From NCBI GenBank assembly GCA_029783825.1, contig JAREIK010011488.1:1-64000 (forward strand): a stretch of 64,000 nt of DNA, in the 5' to 3' direction. Under the pieces are notes generated by a model that did not search any database, was not told where the DNA came from, and worked only from the letters and a program-made list of their open reading frames with translations. Below, one piece after another: positions 49,829 to 60,473 of the stretch. This DNA comes from Sapria himalayana (Eukaryota > Streptophyta > Magnoliopsida > Malpighiales > Rafflesiaceae). The stretch's first letter is position 1. Every line of letters starts with the position of its first letter. The position numbers and the translations under genes are program-made.

Positions 49829-52226
49829 AATCACCACATAAATACGAGGATACAGACCTATAAGTTTATGCAATGCTATTTATAAAATTTTAGCAAAAAT
49901 ATTACAAAATAGACTAAGCTTAATTTTACCTTCAATAATATCTCAGGAACAAATGGGGTTTGTTAAAAATAGATTAATGATTGAAAATATAAAACTTGCA
50001 TCAGAAATGATGAAAGAAATAGGAGGTAAATCAAGAGGAAAAAATTTAGTGGTTAAGCTAGATCTATCGAAAGCCTTCGATAGAGTAGAATGGGATACCC
50101 TTTGTTTTGTGCTGAGAAGGTTCGGTTTCTCTGAGCTAACCATAGATCTAATATATAGATCCATTTCAAGTACTTGGGTAAGAGTCCTTGTAAATGGAAA
50201 GATAAGTGAGAATTTAAACCAAATAGAAGTATAAGGCAAGGGGATCCGTTATCCCCCCTTCTTTTTGATATCTACTTAGAATTATTAATTCGAAACTTGA
50301 ATAAGAGAATATCCGAAGGTAAAATAATGTCATTCAGACAACCAAGGAATACACCCAGAATAGGCTGTTTAGCCTACACGGATGACCTTATAATTTTTAA
50401 AAATGCTAGTACAAAATCATTAATGAATCTTATGGATCTTCTTCAAATATTGGAAAAGAGACAGGCCAAATGGTAAATAAAGTAAATGTCAGTTTATGCT
50501 TGCTAAAAATGCAAAATTAAAGTTAGTAGATAAAATCAAAATATCACAGGCTTCTCATAAATTAAAGGGGCATTAATGTACCTAGGTTTCCGATATATGA
50601 GGGGAGGTTGAAGGAAGAATATCTAACTTACCTTCAAGATAAGCTAAGAAAGAAAATAGCATGATGGAAAGAAGAGCTCCTGGGATTTGGGGGGAGGATA
50701 ACACTACTCTCACATGTTTTACAAAGCACACTAACACATATTTTATCAGTCATACATCCCCCTAAAAAATTTATTAAAAAACTCGAATCAGAACTGGCTA
50801 ACTTCTTATGGGGTAAAAAAGAAGGTAGAAATAAATTACACTAGAAGGACTAGAAAAGCATCTGTTATCCGAAAGAGGAAGCAGGATTAGGTCTAATGAG
50901 CCTTCAGGACTCGGCAGCTGCCTGGGATTGCAAAGGATGGTGGAGACTTAAAGAAAGTGATAATCTCTGGGCTGAATACATGCGGGCAAAATATTTAGAT
51001 AATAAGAATAAGAGCCCTAAGAAAGCTTCGAACAGCTGGAAGACAATTGAAAACAAAAAGAGATAGTAGACTCACCACTCCACACTAAAGAAGAGTGGCT
51101 GGAAATGGACTTTAACACCACAAGAAAAATTCTCTCTCAAGTCGGCAAAAGATCTGGTCAGAAAGAAAAAACCGGCTCAAACTTTATTCAAATGGGTATG
51201 GCAAGAAAACGTCCTGCAAAAATGCGTTCCTTCACATGGAAGGCTCTAATGAATGCTATACCGGTAGATAAGAATGTACAAAAAAAGGGATAAAAATGGC
51301 ATCAAGAAGTGAATGCTGGTCACAAGCAGTTGAAACAACCGATCATTTATTTTCCAATGGGCCAATTGCAGTGGAAATATGGAGAGAGATGGAAGGGGAA
51401 AAAGAATATGTAATAAAGATGATGGATTAATGGATAAAGTTAAAAAATGGGAAAGTGAAAACATGTAAAGCCCCATCAGAAAATGGCTTAATTAGAAATT
51501 GCCGCATCTAATTATTTGGTGCATATGGAAATCTTAAAACAAAAGTAAATTTGAAAATAAAAGGATGAATTTAACAGAAATTATAAAAGATATTAGAAAG
51601 GATATAAGTAATATATCAATAATGAAACCTATAAAAATAGAGGAAATGAAACAAGAAAAGAAGCTTGAGAAAACATGGGACCTCACTTATAAAGTTATAA
51701 AATAGCATTCGCTAAATGTATACATTGGAACACTCCATCGGTTGGTAAATTTTCACTTAATACGGATGGTAGTTTTAGCAGGGACACTGGAATAGCAGGA
51801 GGAGGCTGGGTAATAAGAGATCATACAGGGACAGTAAAGTGAGCTTTCACCAGATCTAATAGAGCCTCCTCGGCCCTAGAATCAGAAATTAAAGCATTGA
51901 AATCAGGGTTAGAGATATGTAAGCAGCTAAATTTTAAAAATATAGAAGTTCAGGTAGACTCGAAATTATTAGTCGAAACAGTAATTAACAAGAAAATATT
52001 ATGGAGATATGAAGATGATTTAGAAGTAATTCTTAGCCTTTTGGATGAACTGAAGGCCTCAATAAACACTATATATAGAGAAGCTAATAATCTAGCGGAT
52101 AGCCTATCTAGAATAGGCTCCACTAGAGGAGATATAGAATATAACGTGGAATCCATGCCAAATAAACTAAAGGGAATATCATGTTTAGATAAAATGGGAT
52201 TTCCTTATATTAGAACAAATAAATAG
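49829..52226 (+). pseudogene. LINE copy 5 ORF2 fragment (RT, zinc-binding segment, RNase H)
   Basis: The RT is open at 49953-50234 ('GFVKNRLMIENIKLASEMM', 'LVVKLDLSKAFDRVEWDTL'). It continues in another frame with 'RQGDPLSPLLFDIYLELL', then 'CLAYTDDLIIF', where the catalytic box is YTDD (50375-50386) instead of YADD. 'FTWKALMNAIPVDKNVQKK' and the zinc-binding segment with 'TTDHLFSNGPIAVEIW' lie near 51230-51380. RNase H from about 51755 has 'NTDGSFSRDTGIAGGG', a stop, then the open piece 51897-52226 (109 codons) with 'IEVQVDSKLLVE' and 'YREANNLADSLSRIG', its catalytic Asp positions kept. This is the best preserved RNase H of the five. Confidence 0.88.
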
Positions 52227-52749
52227 CCTACGAACATATGATAAAGACTTAATCTCCTGTTGGAATTTTCGTGCGGGAATCCGACATTGCAGGGAATTTC
52301 TGTCCTAGCAAAGCAAGTCCAAAAAAGAAAATAGAAGGCAACAGGTAAGTGTTGGAATTTTTCTTCTTGCAGGTAATCACGCCCTACTGAAGTGAAACAT
52401 CAGCCTTACCAAGGTGTTATAAAATTACTGGTGTATCTTTGTATTATCCAATGCTAAGTTTCACACAAGTTTTGTGTTATATTAATAGAAGTTTAAGGAA
52501 TAGGAAGGGTGGAGGTTGAGCCATCTTTAGAAATAAAAATAAAACTTAGAACATAATTTAGATAAACGATCTAAAAAAGACGCAAATAGGTTAGAGCTAT
52601 GTATGTGTTAATTTTGCACAAGCAGTTTCGGCAGAATGGTGCATATGTATAAATATGTATTTGGATTTTCTTGCAGGATGAAGATGTTAAGAAGGAGACT
52701 TCTGTTTTTTAATCCGATAATCCTGTGGAGTTAAATAATGAAGTTTATA

Positions 52750-52875
52750 GATAATTCGTCTTGATAAGTTCATATACCATAAACTGTCTTTGCGGTTCAA
52801 TGCTTAAGTACATAGATAATTCATCTTCCACTGGGTAGTGACTACTGGCTTTGCGGTTCAATGATTAAGTTATCA
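52750..52875 (+). repeat. Two copies of a 61-bp segment in the 3' UTR of LINE copy 5
   Basis: The shared core TTTGCGGTTCAATG begins at 52789 and 52850, with GATAATTC[AG]TCTT ahead of each at a matching distance. The middle parts differ. Confidence 0.7.
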
Positions 52876-53420
52876 CGTAATAACTTATAAAGAATAGTAA
52901 AGCAGTATAGGAATGCCATAGAGAATGGGAGGGAACGAAGAAATTATGTATAAGTTTAACAAGGGACAAGGGTAATAGGGTGACAAGTTATCTTGCAGGC
53001 ATGTTTCATTTTTTCTCTTTGGATTTTACAGGTTCATGAGTATATAAAAAAAGGAGGACGGCTGGAAATTTTTAGAAATAACGTGAAGAGAAGAGCCCGG
53101 AGACATGGGGGAAGACGAGAGATAGAGGTCCGAAGATTACAAGAATTATTAAATGAGAAGGTGGGCCGAAGAAGATGACCCGAAAATAACAAAACGGGGA
53201 AAGACGGGACCGAAATAGCAAACGTGAAGTACGGGCCGAAGATCAAATAATATAGGCAAAAAATGTTTTATTGAGCAAAACATTTATAATTTAATATGTT
53301 AGTGAGTAAATTTAAAACTTAAGATGGGTTGTAAGAGGGGTATGGGTAAGCCATAGGTTGTAAAAATTGTTTTCTTTCGCCAAAAGGGAGGGTTATCAAT
53401 AATAAATGAATTTTATAAAA

Positions 53421-54560
53421 AAGAAGAAGAAATAGAATAATAAGAAGTATATGAAGTAATTCAAGAATAATAAGAATTAGATGAAAAGAATAATTAGAAC
53501 AATAAAAAAATAAGAAGAATAAGTGGAATAAGAAGAATAAAAAAATAAGAAGAATAATAACAATAACAAGAATTAGAAGAATAAGAGAAATAAGAAGAAT
53601 AAGAATAATAATAAGAATAAGTATAATATTAAAAATAACAAAAATAAGAAGAATTAGATGAATAAGAAGAATAACAATAAAAAAACAATAATAAGAATAT
53701 GAAGAATATGAAGAAAAAGTAGAAAAATAAAAGTAAGAAGTATAAGAAGAATAAGGTAAATAAGAAGAAAAGAAGAAGAATCAGATTAAGATGATTAAAA
53801 AGATTATAAAAAATAAGAAGAATATGAAGAATAAGATGTATTAGAAGAATAATAAAAATAAAGAATAAGAAGAATAAGAAGAATAAGAAGAATAGAAGAA
53901 TAAGAAGAATAATACTAAAAATAAGAAAATAAGAAGAATAATACTAAAAATAAGAATAAGAAGAATATGATTATTAAGATGAATAAAAAGAATAAGAAGA
54001 ATAATATGAATAAGAAGAATAACAAAATAAAATAATAAGAATAAGAAAAATAAAAAAAATTAACAAGATAAGTATAATAAAAAAATAAAAAGAATAAGTA
54101 GAATAAAAATTAAGAAGAATAAGAAGAATAAGAAGAATATAAGATTAAAAGAATAAGCTGAATTAAAAGATTAAAAGAATAAGATGAATTAAAAGATTAA
54201 AAGAATAAGAAGAAAAAGAAGAATAGGAAGAATAATAAGAAGAATTCAAATAAGAAGAAGTCGAATAAGTAGAATAAGAAGAATAAAAATAATAAGAAGA
54301 ATAAGAAGAATAATATGAATAAGAAGAATAAGAAGAATAAGTAGAAAAAAAGATTTAGAAGAATTAGAAGAATAAAAAGAATAAGAAGAATAAGGTGAAT
54401 CAGAAGATTAATAAGAAAAAAAGAAAAAAAAGAAAAAAAGAATAAGAAGAACAAGAAGAATAAGAAGAACAAGAAGAATATGAAGAACAAGAAGAAAAAG
54501 ATGAAAAATGAGACTACGAAGAAAGAAGAACAATAAGAATAAGAAAAATAAGAAGAATAA
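53421..54560. repeat. AAG/AAT microsatellite array F
   Basis: Last array of the series. It ends sharply at the CACTA-like terminus at 54561. Confidence 0.97.
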
Positions 54561-54589
54561 TGCTACAAGAAAAAATCATTTTAGCTAGG

Positions 54590-55140
54590 GAATTTTAGCT
54601 AGGGATCAATCCCTAGCTAAATTGCGATGGATTAACTAAGGAATACAAGGGATTTATGATTTTTCTTTGAAAAAAATATCAACGGATTAGCGACGAAATT
54701 TTTTTTCGTAAATCTCGTTCAAGAAAAGTGGGGAATTTAGCGACGGATTAGTGACGGAAGATTTTTGTAAATTCCACTCAAAAAAAGCGAGGGATTTAGC
54801 GACGGAATATCCCTCACTAATAAAATCCCGAAATTAGCGACAGATTTAGTGATGGATTTCCCCTGAATAATTAAATCCCTTATTTAGTGATGGTTTTAGC
54901 GGCGGATTTTTCCCTGATAATTAAATCATTGATATAGTGACGGATTTAGCGACAGAATTTCTCTTGCTAATTAAATCCTTGATTTAGCGACGGATTTAAC
55001 TACGGATTTTCCTTTGCTAATTAAATCCTTTATTTAGTGATGGATTAGCAATGAAATTTTTGTAGGTAATTATTAGCGATGGATTTAGCGATGAAATTTT
55101 CTTATCAAATTTAAATCCATCACTAAATAATTATCTGAAT
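54590..55140. repeat. CACTA subterminal repeats, including exact 50-bp tandem units
   Basis: At least ten copies of motifs like TTAGCGACGGA and TTAGTGATGGA. From 54821 they form regular 50-bp units starting at 54821, 54871, 54921, 54971 and 55021, each with T[TA]AAATCC, two GACGGA-type motifs and TTTCC[CT]TGCTAA. Such arrays are known to bind the transposase in CACTA elements. Confidence 0.85.
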
Positions 55141-56041
55141 TTATTTTTTTATTAGTTTTATACAATTAGAATCGATAATTCATTAATATTTATTTTATCA
55201 AAATATATGAATTTAGCTATGGATTTTTCCTAGCTATTTGGGTTTGTTATAATTTTCATCGCTACTCTTTAATGATTATTTTTAAGCATTCTTTATTTTA
55301 ATATTTTATATAATTTTATATATTAAGGATATGTCATGGTCTATAGATGAGCGATCATTGAATGAAACAATCTTCTCTTATAATAATTAAAATATGATAT
55401 TATAAAAAAAATTAATAAATATATAAATATGAATAAAAATTTATATTAAATATTACTAAAATTACTATTTTTTGATTATAATTTAATTAAAATATTATAC
55501 TTAATTTTATCTGAAATATTTATTTATGATATTTAAATATTTGTATTACAAAATATTATATAATTTATTATATAAGTATCATATTTATAAATATTTTAAT
55601 TAATAAATAAAAATAAATACAAATTACAACTAATAAAAACTAAAATAAACAATTGTTTGATTAAAAAAAATTTAAAAATATATGAATAAACAAATAAACA
55701 AGTAAATATTTATAAAAATAAAAGTATAAAATAATATTTTATGATTATAAAAATTTTTAAAAAATAATGACTAAAGATTAAAAATTTGAATTATAAAAAA
55801 AATTCAATTTTTCATAATATTTAAAAGAAACAAAGTTCTCATTTTAATGATTAATATATTGATGTTTTAATTATATCATAAAAAAATTTGATGATTAAAA
55901 AAGATTAATATTTCAGTGTGGTTATTAAATAAACACTTCAAACATTAAAATTTATATGATTAAAAGATTCAAATATATGCTTTTATAATTATTTCATATT
56001 ATATTATAAAAAATAAATTAAATTCTTATATATTTATAACC

Positions 56042-56077
<36 letters not shown>

Positions 56078-56270
56078 ATGTGTGTGTGTGGAATACTTTT
56101 TTTTTATATAATATTTTTTTATTATTTATTAAATAATATCATTTATGATTAAATAAAAATCTATTTCTATTATTTTTATTTAAATTATTTATTCTTTTAA
56201 ATTTATTTTAGTGTTATTTTTTTTGGTAATTTATTTTATAACCAGTTTAGTATATATATAAGGTTTCATG
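55141..56270. other. AT-rich interior, no gene seen
   Basis: No usable open frame on either strand. A (TA)n-(TATG)n-(TG)n microsatellite lies at 56041-56090. TA-rich runs otherwise. Confidence 0.7.
56041..56090. repeat. (TA)n-(TATG)n-(TG)n compound microsatellite
   Basis: Three short repeat types in succession, ending in about seven TG units. Confidence 0.9.
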
Positions 56271-56279
56271 GAAAAAAAA

Positions 56280-56480
56280 TGCTAAAAAGTTTCTATCTCT
56301 CAAACGATGAAGGAGAGCCAAAAACACGAGGGAGCAACCTAGAAATCTATCTCATCTTCATTACCAGGTAATAATTTCATTGTTCTTCTCCTTCGAATGC
56401 TATATACATATCTCCTTCTCTCTCAATTTGATTACCACTAGCGGTTTTCATTTTTATAGAATATTCGGGCATTAATTTTA
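56280..56480 (+). other. Block homologous to the inverted element at the right edge; possible 5' leader of the CACTA-like element
   Basis: Contains TTGTTCTTCTCCTTC (56389-56403) and CTTCTCTCTCAATTTG. The same text, diverged, occurs on the minus strand at about 63380-63510. CAGGTAATA near 56366 could be a splice donor. Little else can be said. Confidence 0.45.
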
Positions 56481-58279
56481 TTTTTATTTTCCCCCAATTT
56501 TTTCTTATTTTAGCTTCTATTTTCATTTCACCTACATTATTTTAACTCTACACCATTAATGGAACAAAAAATTTCAATGTAATATTTATTCTTTTATTGT
56601 TTAAATTTTTCGGATTTATTGAATTTCAAATACTAAATATTTGCATTTTGTTTTTCTCCTTTTGTAACTTAAGAAAATAAATAATGCTTGATGTTTTCTG
56701 ATTCTTTAACTTAAGAAAAAACAAATTTAATGTTAATGGGTTCTATTTTTGTTTTCTCCAATATATTATAAACATATAACTTTAAATAATTGTCTTTGAC
56801 TATAAGTATAAATAAAAAAATATTATACATAATTAATTCTTGGTATAATCAATCCTTTGAATATGTTATCTCACTTTTAAGATAAAATTTAGAAACTAAT
56901 GATCTATCTTATCTTATTAGGTATTCTTTGATATAATTTCAATTTTATAATAGCTCAGCTATTTCATACTAACAAAAATAAAACCAATATGACTTTTATT
57001 GTATATACTAGAACATTCCATCTGATATTCTTTTGGTTTCAAGTAAAATTCTTCTTTTTGTTTATCCTAACAACTTTTAAAACATTAACATTATCTTGTA
57101 AAGAAATTATACTTATTTTTTTCATTTAAACCAAATTGTGCCAAAATATTTGAACATTCTCCTATTTCATTAAATATGTTATCCTACTCTATCTTGAAAC
57201 CAAACCTTTATTTTTCTTATATGTATGAATGGTATACACTATAATTCTAGTTCTACAACAAACTTGTTTATGTGCTGCTAACATCTAGTATGGTACCAAA
57301 TAAATTGTCCATTTACTAATATTATAGGAGATCATTTATATCATGTGTTATTCATTTGCCAATTCACAAATAAAAGGATGACATTGTGCCACATATAGTA
57401 AGGAATGACATATATTTTCATATTTATCATTTTGCATGATGTTTGACTGAGAAATACAATTGATATTTTGTGAATGGTTATCACAACCTTCTTAACCATT
57501 TATGTTTATCTGAGTAAGAAATCTACTTTCATAGTTACAAAAGTAATTTTATAAAAATAATTTATATGCTTGTATAAATTCTTTATTGAGTCAAATTAGA
57601 CATAAAATAATAATCAATGATTATTTGAATATTAACTTATTTAGTGAAAGTGTTGCAACAAATTTATAATATAATATATTACTTGGTAGTTTTTTTTTGA
57701 AAAAAAAATCATTTATAGAATAATTTAATTCATCGTTAAAATAATGTTAGGATCAAGTTAAGATAATCTAAATGGCATCGATTAGTTACGATAACTAAAA
57801 ATATATTAACGAATAAATTAATTTAAGAAAATAATGATTATAATATATAATCTAATAAAATATAATCAATTTTAGTTTTAAAAAACTTATTGCCATGATT
57901 TATCAAATATAAATCACATTTTTCTTAAGATATGAGGAAATTTTTTATAAAAAGTAACTTAAAAGTGAATTTCCTATGAAATTAATTCTTATAAAAATCA
58001 GTCTCTGCATTCAAAATTATTTTGATTATTATTTCATGATTACCTCAAATGACATGATTAACAAAGTATGTTGATTACTAAAAAATATTATTATTTTTTG
58101 GAAACTAGTAATGTATGACTCAATCAAGTTAATCCATAATATTTTGCATGTCATTTGGAACTAAGTGGCTCAATATTAACATTAAAAGCATAGCATCATA
58201 TTCATACCATAAGGTTGGAAAAAATTAATTTTTGATCTTCATAAATATAAATCATTTCTTCTTATTCTCAATGAAACAT
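56481..58279. other. AT-rich stretch, nothing recognised
   Basis: No open frame with protein features, no clear repeats. Part of the distal copia polyprotein may lie at its right side, but I cannot align it. Confidence 0.6.
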
Positions 58280-59330
58280 GCACCATGATTAAACTCCTTT
58301 ATTCCTAACAGACTTATGTTCAGTCAAATGATAGAATAGCTCGTACATAAAAATTATTAAAATAGATAGAGAGGCATCAAGATACTATATGCTTGCATCA
58401 ACAATAAATATCACATAATAGTGGGATCACCCAACATAAGAAACAAGAGCATGTCCCTACATAATTGTATGAACTAATTCCAATCTTACTAATTTTGGTT
58501 TTTCTTCCAACTCTTGAGATACTTATTCATTTTGATTATTGAAGATACAACTTTACATAAATCATGCTTACAAAAATATGTATAGATAGCTTACCTCTAG
58601 ATTATAATAGTTTGTCTCATTTTTCACTCGTGTGTCCGAGTTTGTAATGCAACAAATCGAACTCATTGTCGAATCATCAACAACAAATGTATCTTTACCA
58701 ACATAGTGATGTTGATTATTCTAATTTTTATTTCCTCGAGTAACAACCATGGTCGATCCCATAAATTTTCCATATGTCATCATTTTAAAAGTTAAATTGG
58801 GACTTCATCATTAAGCCGACTAGTCATTATTATATTTTGTATTAAGGGTGGATAATTTCTTCTCTATGCATTTATCACACAGATCTAGTTGATATCCTCA
58901 AGTTGGACATCACCAATAAAAATTATATCCAATTATTCCTTATAGTGGAGATATACTTGTTCAGATTTCCAACAAAATAATTTTTTTAATGTCTCATATT
59001 GTGTAGTCGTGTGAAATGATACCTCAAAATCCAAAATCAAATAATCAACATAATTTTTTACCAATAAAAAGTAAACAAACACTTTCTTCTTTATCATTGT
59101 AACATCTAAGGCATTCATTTCATTTTAACATTTTAATATCACTTATAGTATTTTCTTTTGAAATGACCAAAACTTGTCGTTGTTATAGCATTTCATGTTA
59201 CTTCTATTACAAGACTTGCCAATATGATTTTCTACCTTTCCTCTGTCCATTTCCTTTGTTAAAGTTTCTATCAAATTGTCTACACCTGATGTTGATACTA
59301 ATGGTATAATTATGTACTAGTAGTTTCCGT
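58280..59330 (-). pseudogene. Ty1/copia gag-pol remnant (antisense), probably Tork/Tnt1-like
   Basis: Read on the minus strand from right to left. A decayed zinc knuckle 'KCYNNDKFWSFQKK' (about 59196-59150) aligns with the usual CYNCGKxGHFKKDC. A protease region 'YLILDFEVSFHTTTQYE' (within 59118-58933) aligns with WILDSGASFHTT. A pre-integrase motif 'LLHYKLGHTSEK' (near 58650) aligns with LWHxRLGHMSEKG. An integrase start 'LELVHT' follows (near 58460), then segments like 'YYVIFIVDAS' (near 58410). The order is that of Ty1/copia. All catalytic blocks carry substitutions or stops. No LTRs were recognised. It probably inserted into the CACTA-like element. Confidence 0.7.
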
Positions 59331-60089
59331 AATTCATTATGCAAACTTCTTATACAAGAATTCTATCCCCATATATTATGACAAACAAGTATGAGGAGGT
59401 GGGTTTCTCCAAAATATAGGTTTTACCTTCATTTTATTATTTGTATTATTATATTTTGAATCATTTTGAAATATGGTTATATGAGTCCTTTTGATACTTT
59501 TGATGATTTTGATGTATTCTATTATTGAAGAAGAGGAATTTTTTTTTTCACCAGGATGACAAAGTTGCTAAATGAGGAAATAGAGGAGTGCGAGCTCTTA
59601 TGGAACCAAGATGCTCTAAAAGAGGTAGCTTCTAGCTGAAAATTTTAGTTTTATGGATGTTATATAGATTGTTGGGTTCACTAGACATGTTCTATATATA
59701 AGTAATATCTGATTGTGTCCTTTTCAACACCCTGATCACATTTTTTACGACTTATTTTTTACTATATTGTATTCATTTACAGAATTAGTGGCTTAGCTAT
59801 TGCAAGTGCAAGATGCTCTCATTTTAAAGATTAATACTAGAAAAGGTATTTTGCTCATTATTTACTTTGTATGATTGTAAAAAATATTGTTATGATATTA
59901 ATGTTGCACCATCAAAACAACCTTCATTACAAATTGAATGTAAAGATGATGGTAGGTGTTCTAAGTGTGTAAATGTGTCAGTGAAGGTGAACCCTATGTG
60001 ACTAAACCCTAAGGGCCTCTCGAAGAATTTGAAACACTCACTAAATATTATGAATAATTTGAGAATTTTATATTATAAATTATAAATAA
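59331..60089. other. Unassigned AT-rich stretch
   Basis: No gene recognised. A short segment at 59562-59630 is locally less AT-rich, opens with ATG and is bordered by CACCAG and GTAGCT, so it could be a relic exon. It matches nothing I know. Confidence 0.4.
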
Positions 60090-60170
60090 AATATTGGGAA
60101 TGAAGTTATTCCCAATATTTGAATGAATATTGGGAATGAAGTTATTCCCAATATTTGAATGAATATTGGG
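60090..60170. repeat. 36-bp tandem repeat that forms a perfect hairpin
   Basis: Units start at 60090, 60126 and 60162 (third partial). Each full unit contains AATATTGGGAAT, GAAGTT, ATTCCCAATATT: a perfect 12-bp stem with a 6-base loop, then TGAATG. Confidence 0.92.
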
Positions 60171-60200
60171 AATAATATAAAATATGAGTATTGCTTAGGT

Positions 60201-60253
60201 AGAGCATTACATGACCTAAAAACTTATATTTTTAGGGTCAAGAGTAATGCTCT
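60201..60253. repeat. Foldback sequence (53 bp)
   Basis: The left arm AGAGCATTACATGACCTAAA pairs with the right arm that ends in GTAATGCTCT. The outer 10 bp match perfectly and the inner part has small indels; the loop is about 6 bases. It could be a minimal MITE or a stem-loop RNA source. Confidence 0.75.
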
Positions 60254-60473
60254 GCTTTTGGCTTTTAAATTTAATATAAACACATATTTATATTTATATT
60301 ATAAAAAATACAATGCTAATATTAATTCTGAAAAGATTAAGTCTAGTATATTAGAGTTAAAAATGTTGTTTGTTAAATAATTTTAATTTTATAAATATTA
60401 AGATTATTGATTTGTAAGTAATATATGAAAATATTATTTACCCTACAAAATTTATCAGATTTTTTTTTGTAGT

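Larger units (their letters stand above)
49829..53420 (+). mobile_element. LINE copy 5 (third subfamily), 5'-truncated
   Basis: Begins abruptly in the RT at the 'EDYRPISLCN' region, so ORF1 and the endonuclease are absent. Such 5' truncation is typical of LINE reverse transcription. It ends with GGTTGTAAAA then TTCGCCAAAAGGGAGGG (53377-53393) and AATAAATGAAT, followed at once by array F. Its RT sequence is distinct from copies 1-4. Confidence 0.87.
54561..60473 (+). mobile_element. CACTA-like DNA transposon remnant (right end tentative)
   Basis: The left end TGCTACAAGAAAAAATC resembles the plant CACTA terminus CACTACAAGAAAA. Subterminal repeats rich in TTAGCGACGGA follow, as is usual for this superfamily. 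A possible right terminus at 60459-60473 reads, on the opposite strand, CTACAAAAAAAAATC, one mismatch from the left terminus over 15 bases. The right end lacks subterminal repeats, and the 3-bp flanks (TAA, TAT) agree at only two bases, so that end is uncertain. No transposase is recognisable; the interior is AT-rich and contains a copia remnant. The left end is confident, the right end is not. Confidence 0.5.

Noticed and set aside
9025..53420. Explanation by tandem duplication of one LINE-plus-array unit
   Set aside because: Array lengths range from 1.1 to 6.3 kb, copy 5 is 5'-truncated, and copies 4 and 5 belong to other subfamilies. A local duplication within copies 1-3 cannot be excluded.
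7501..54560. CRISPR-like array of repeats
   Set aside because: Repeat units have no unique spacers, and the context is a plant genome with LINEs.
59562..59630. Possible host exon with splice-like borders
   Set aside because: Only 23 codons. The next candidate exon near 59783 meets a stop at once in phase, and no homology is recognised.
60159..60380. 73-codon plus-strand frame
   Set aside because: Starts inside the hairpin repeat and runs through the foldback; AT-rich composition, no recognisable motif.
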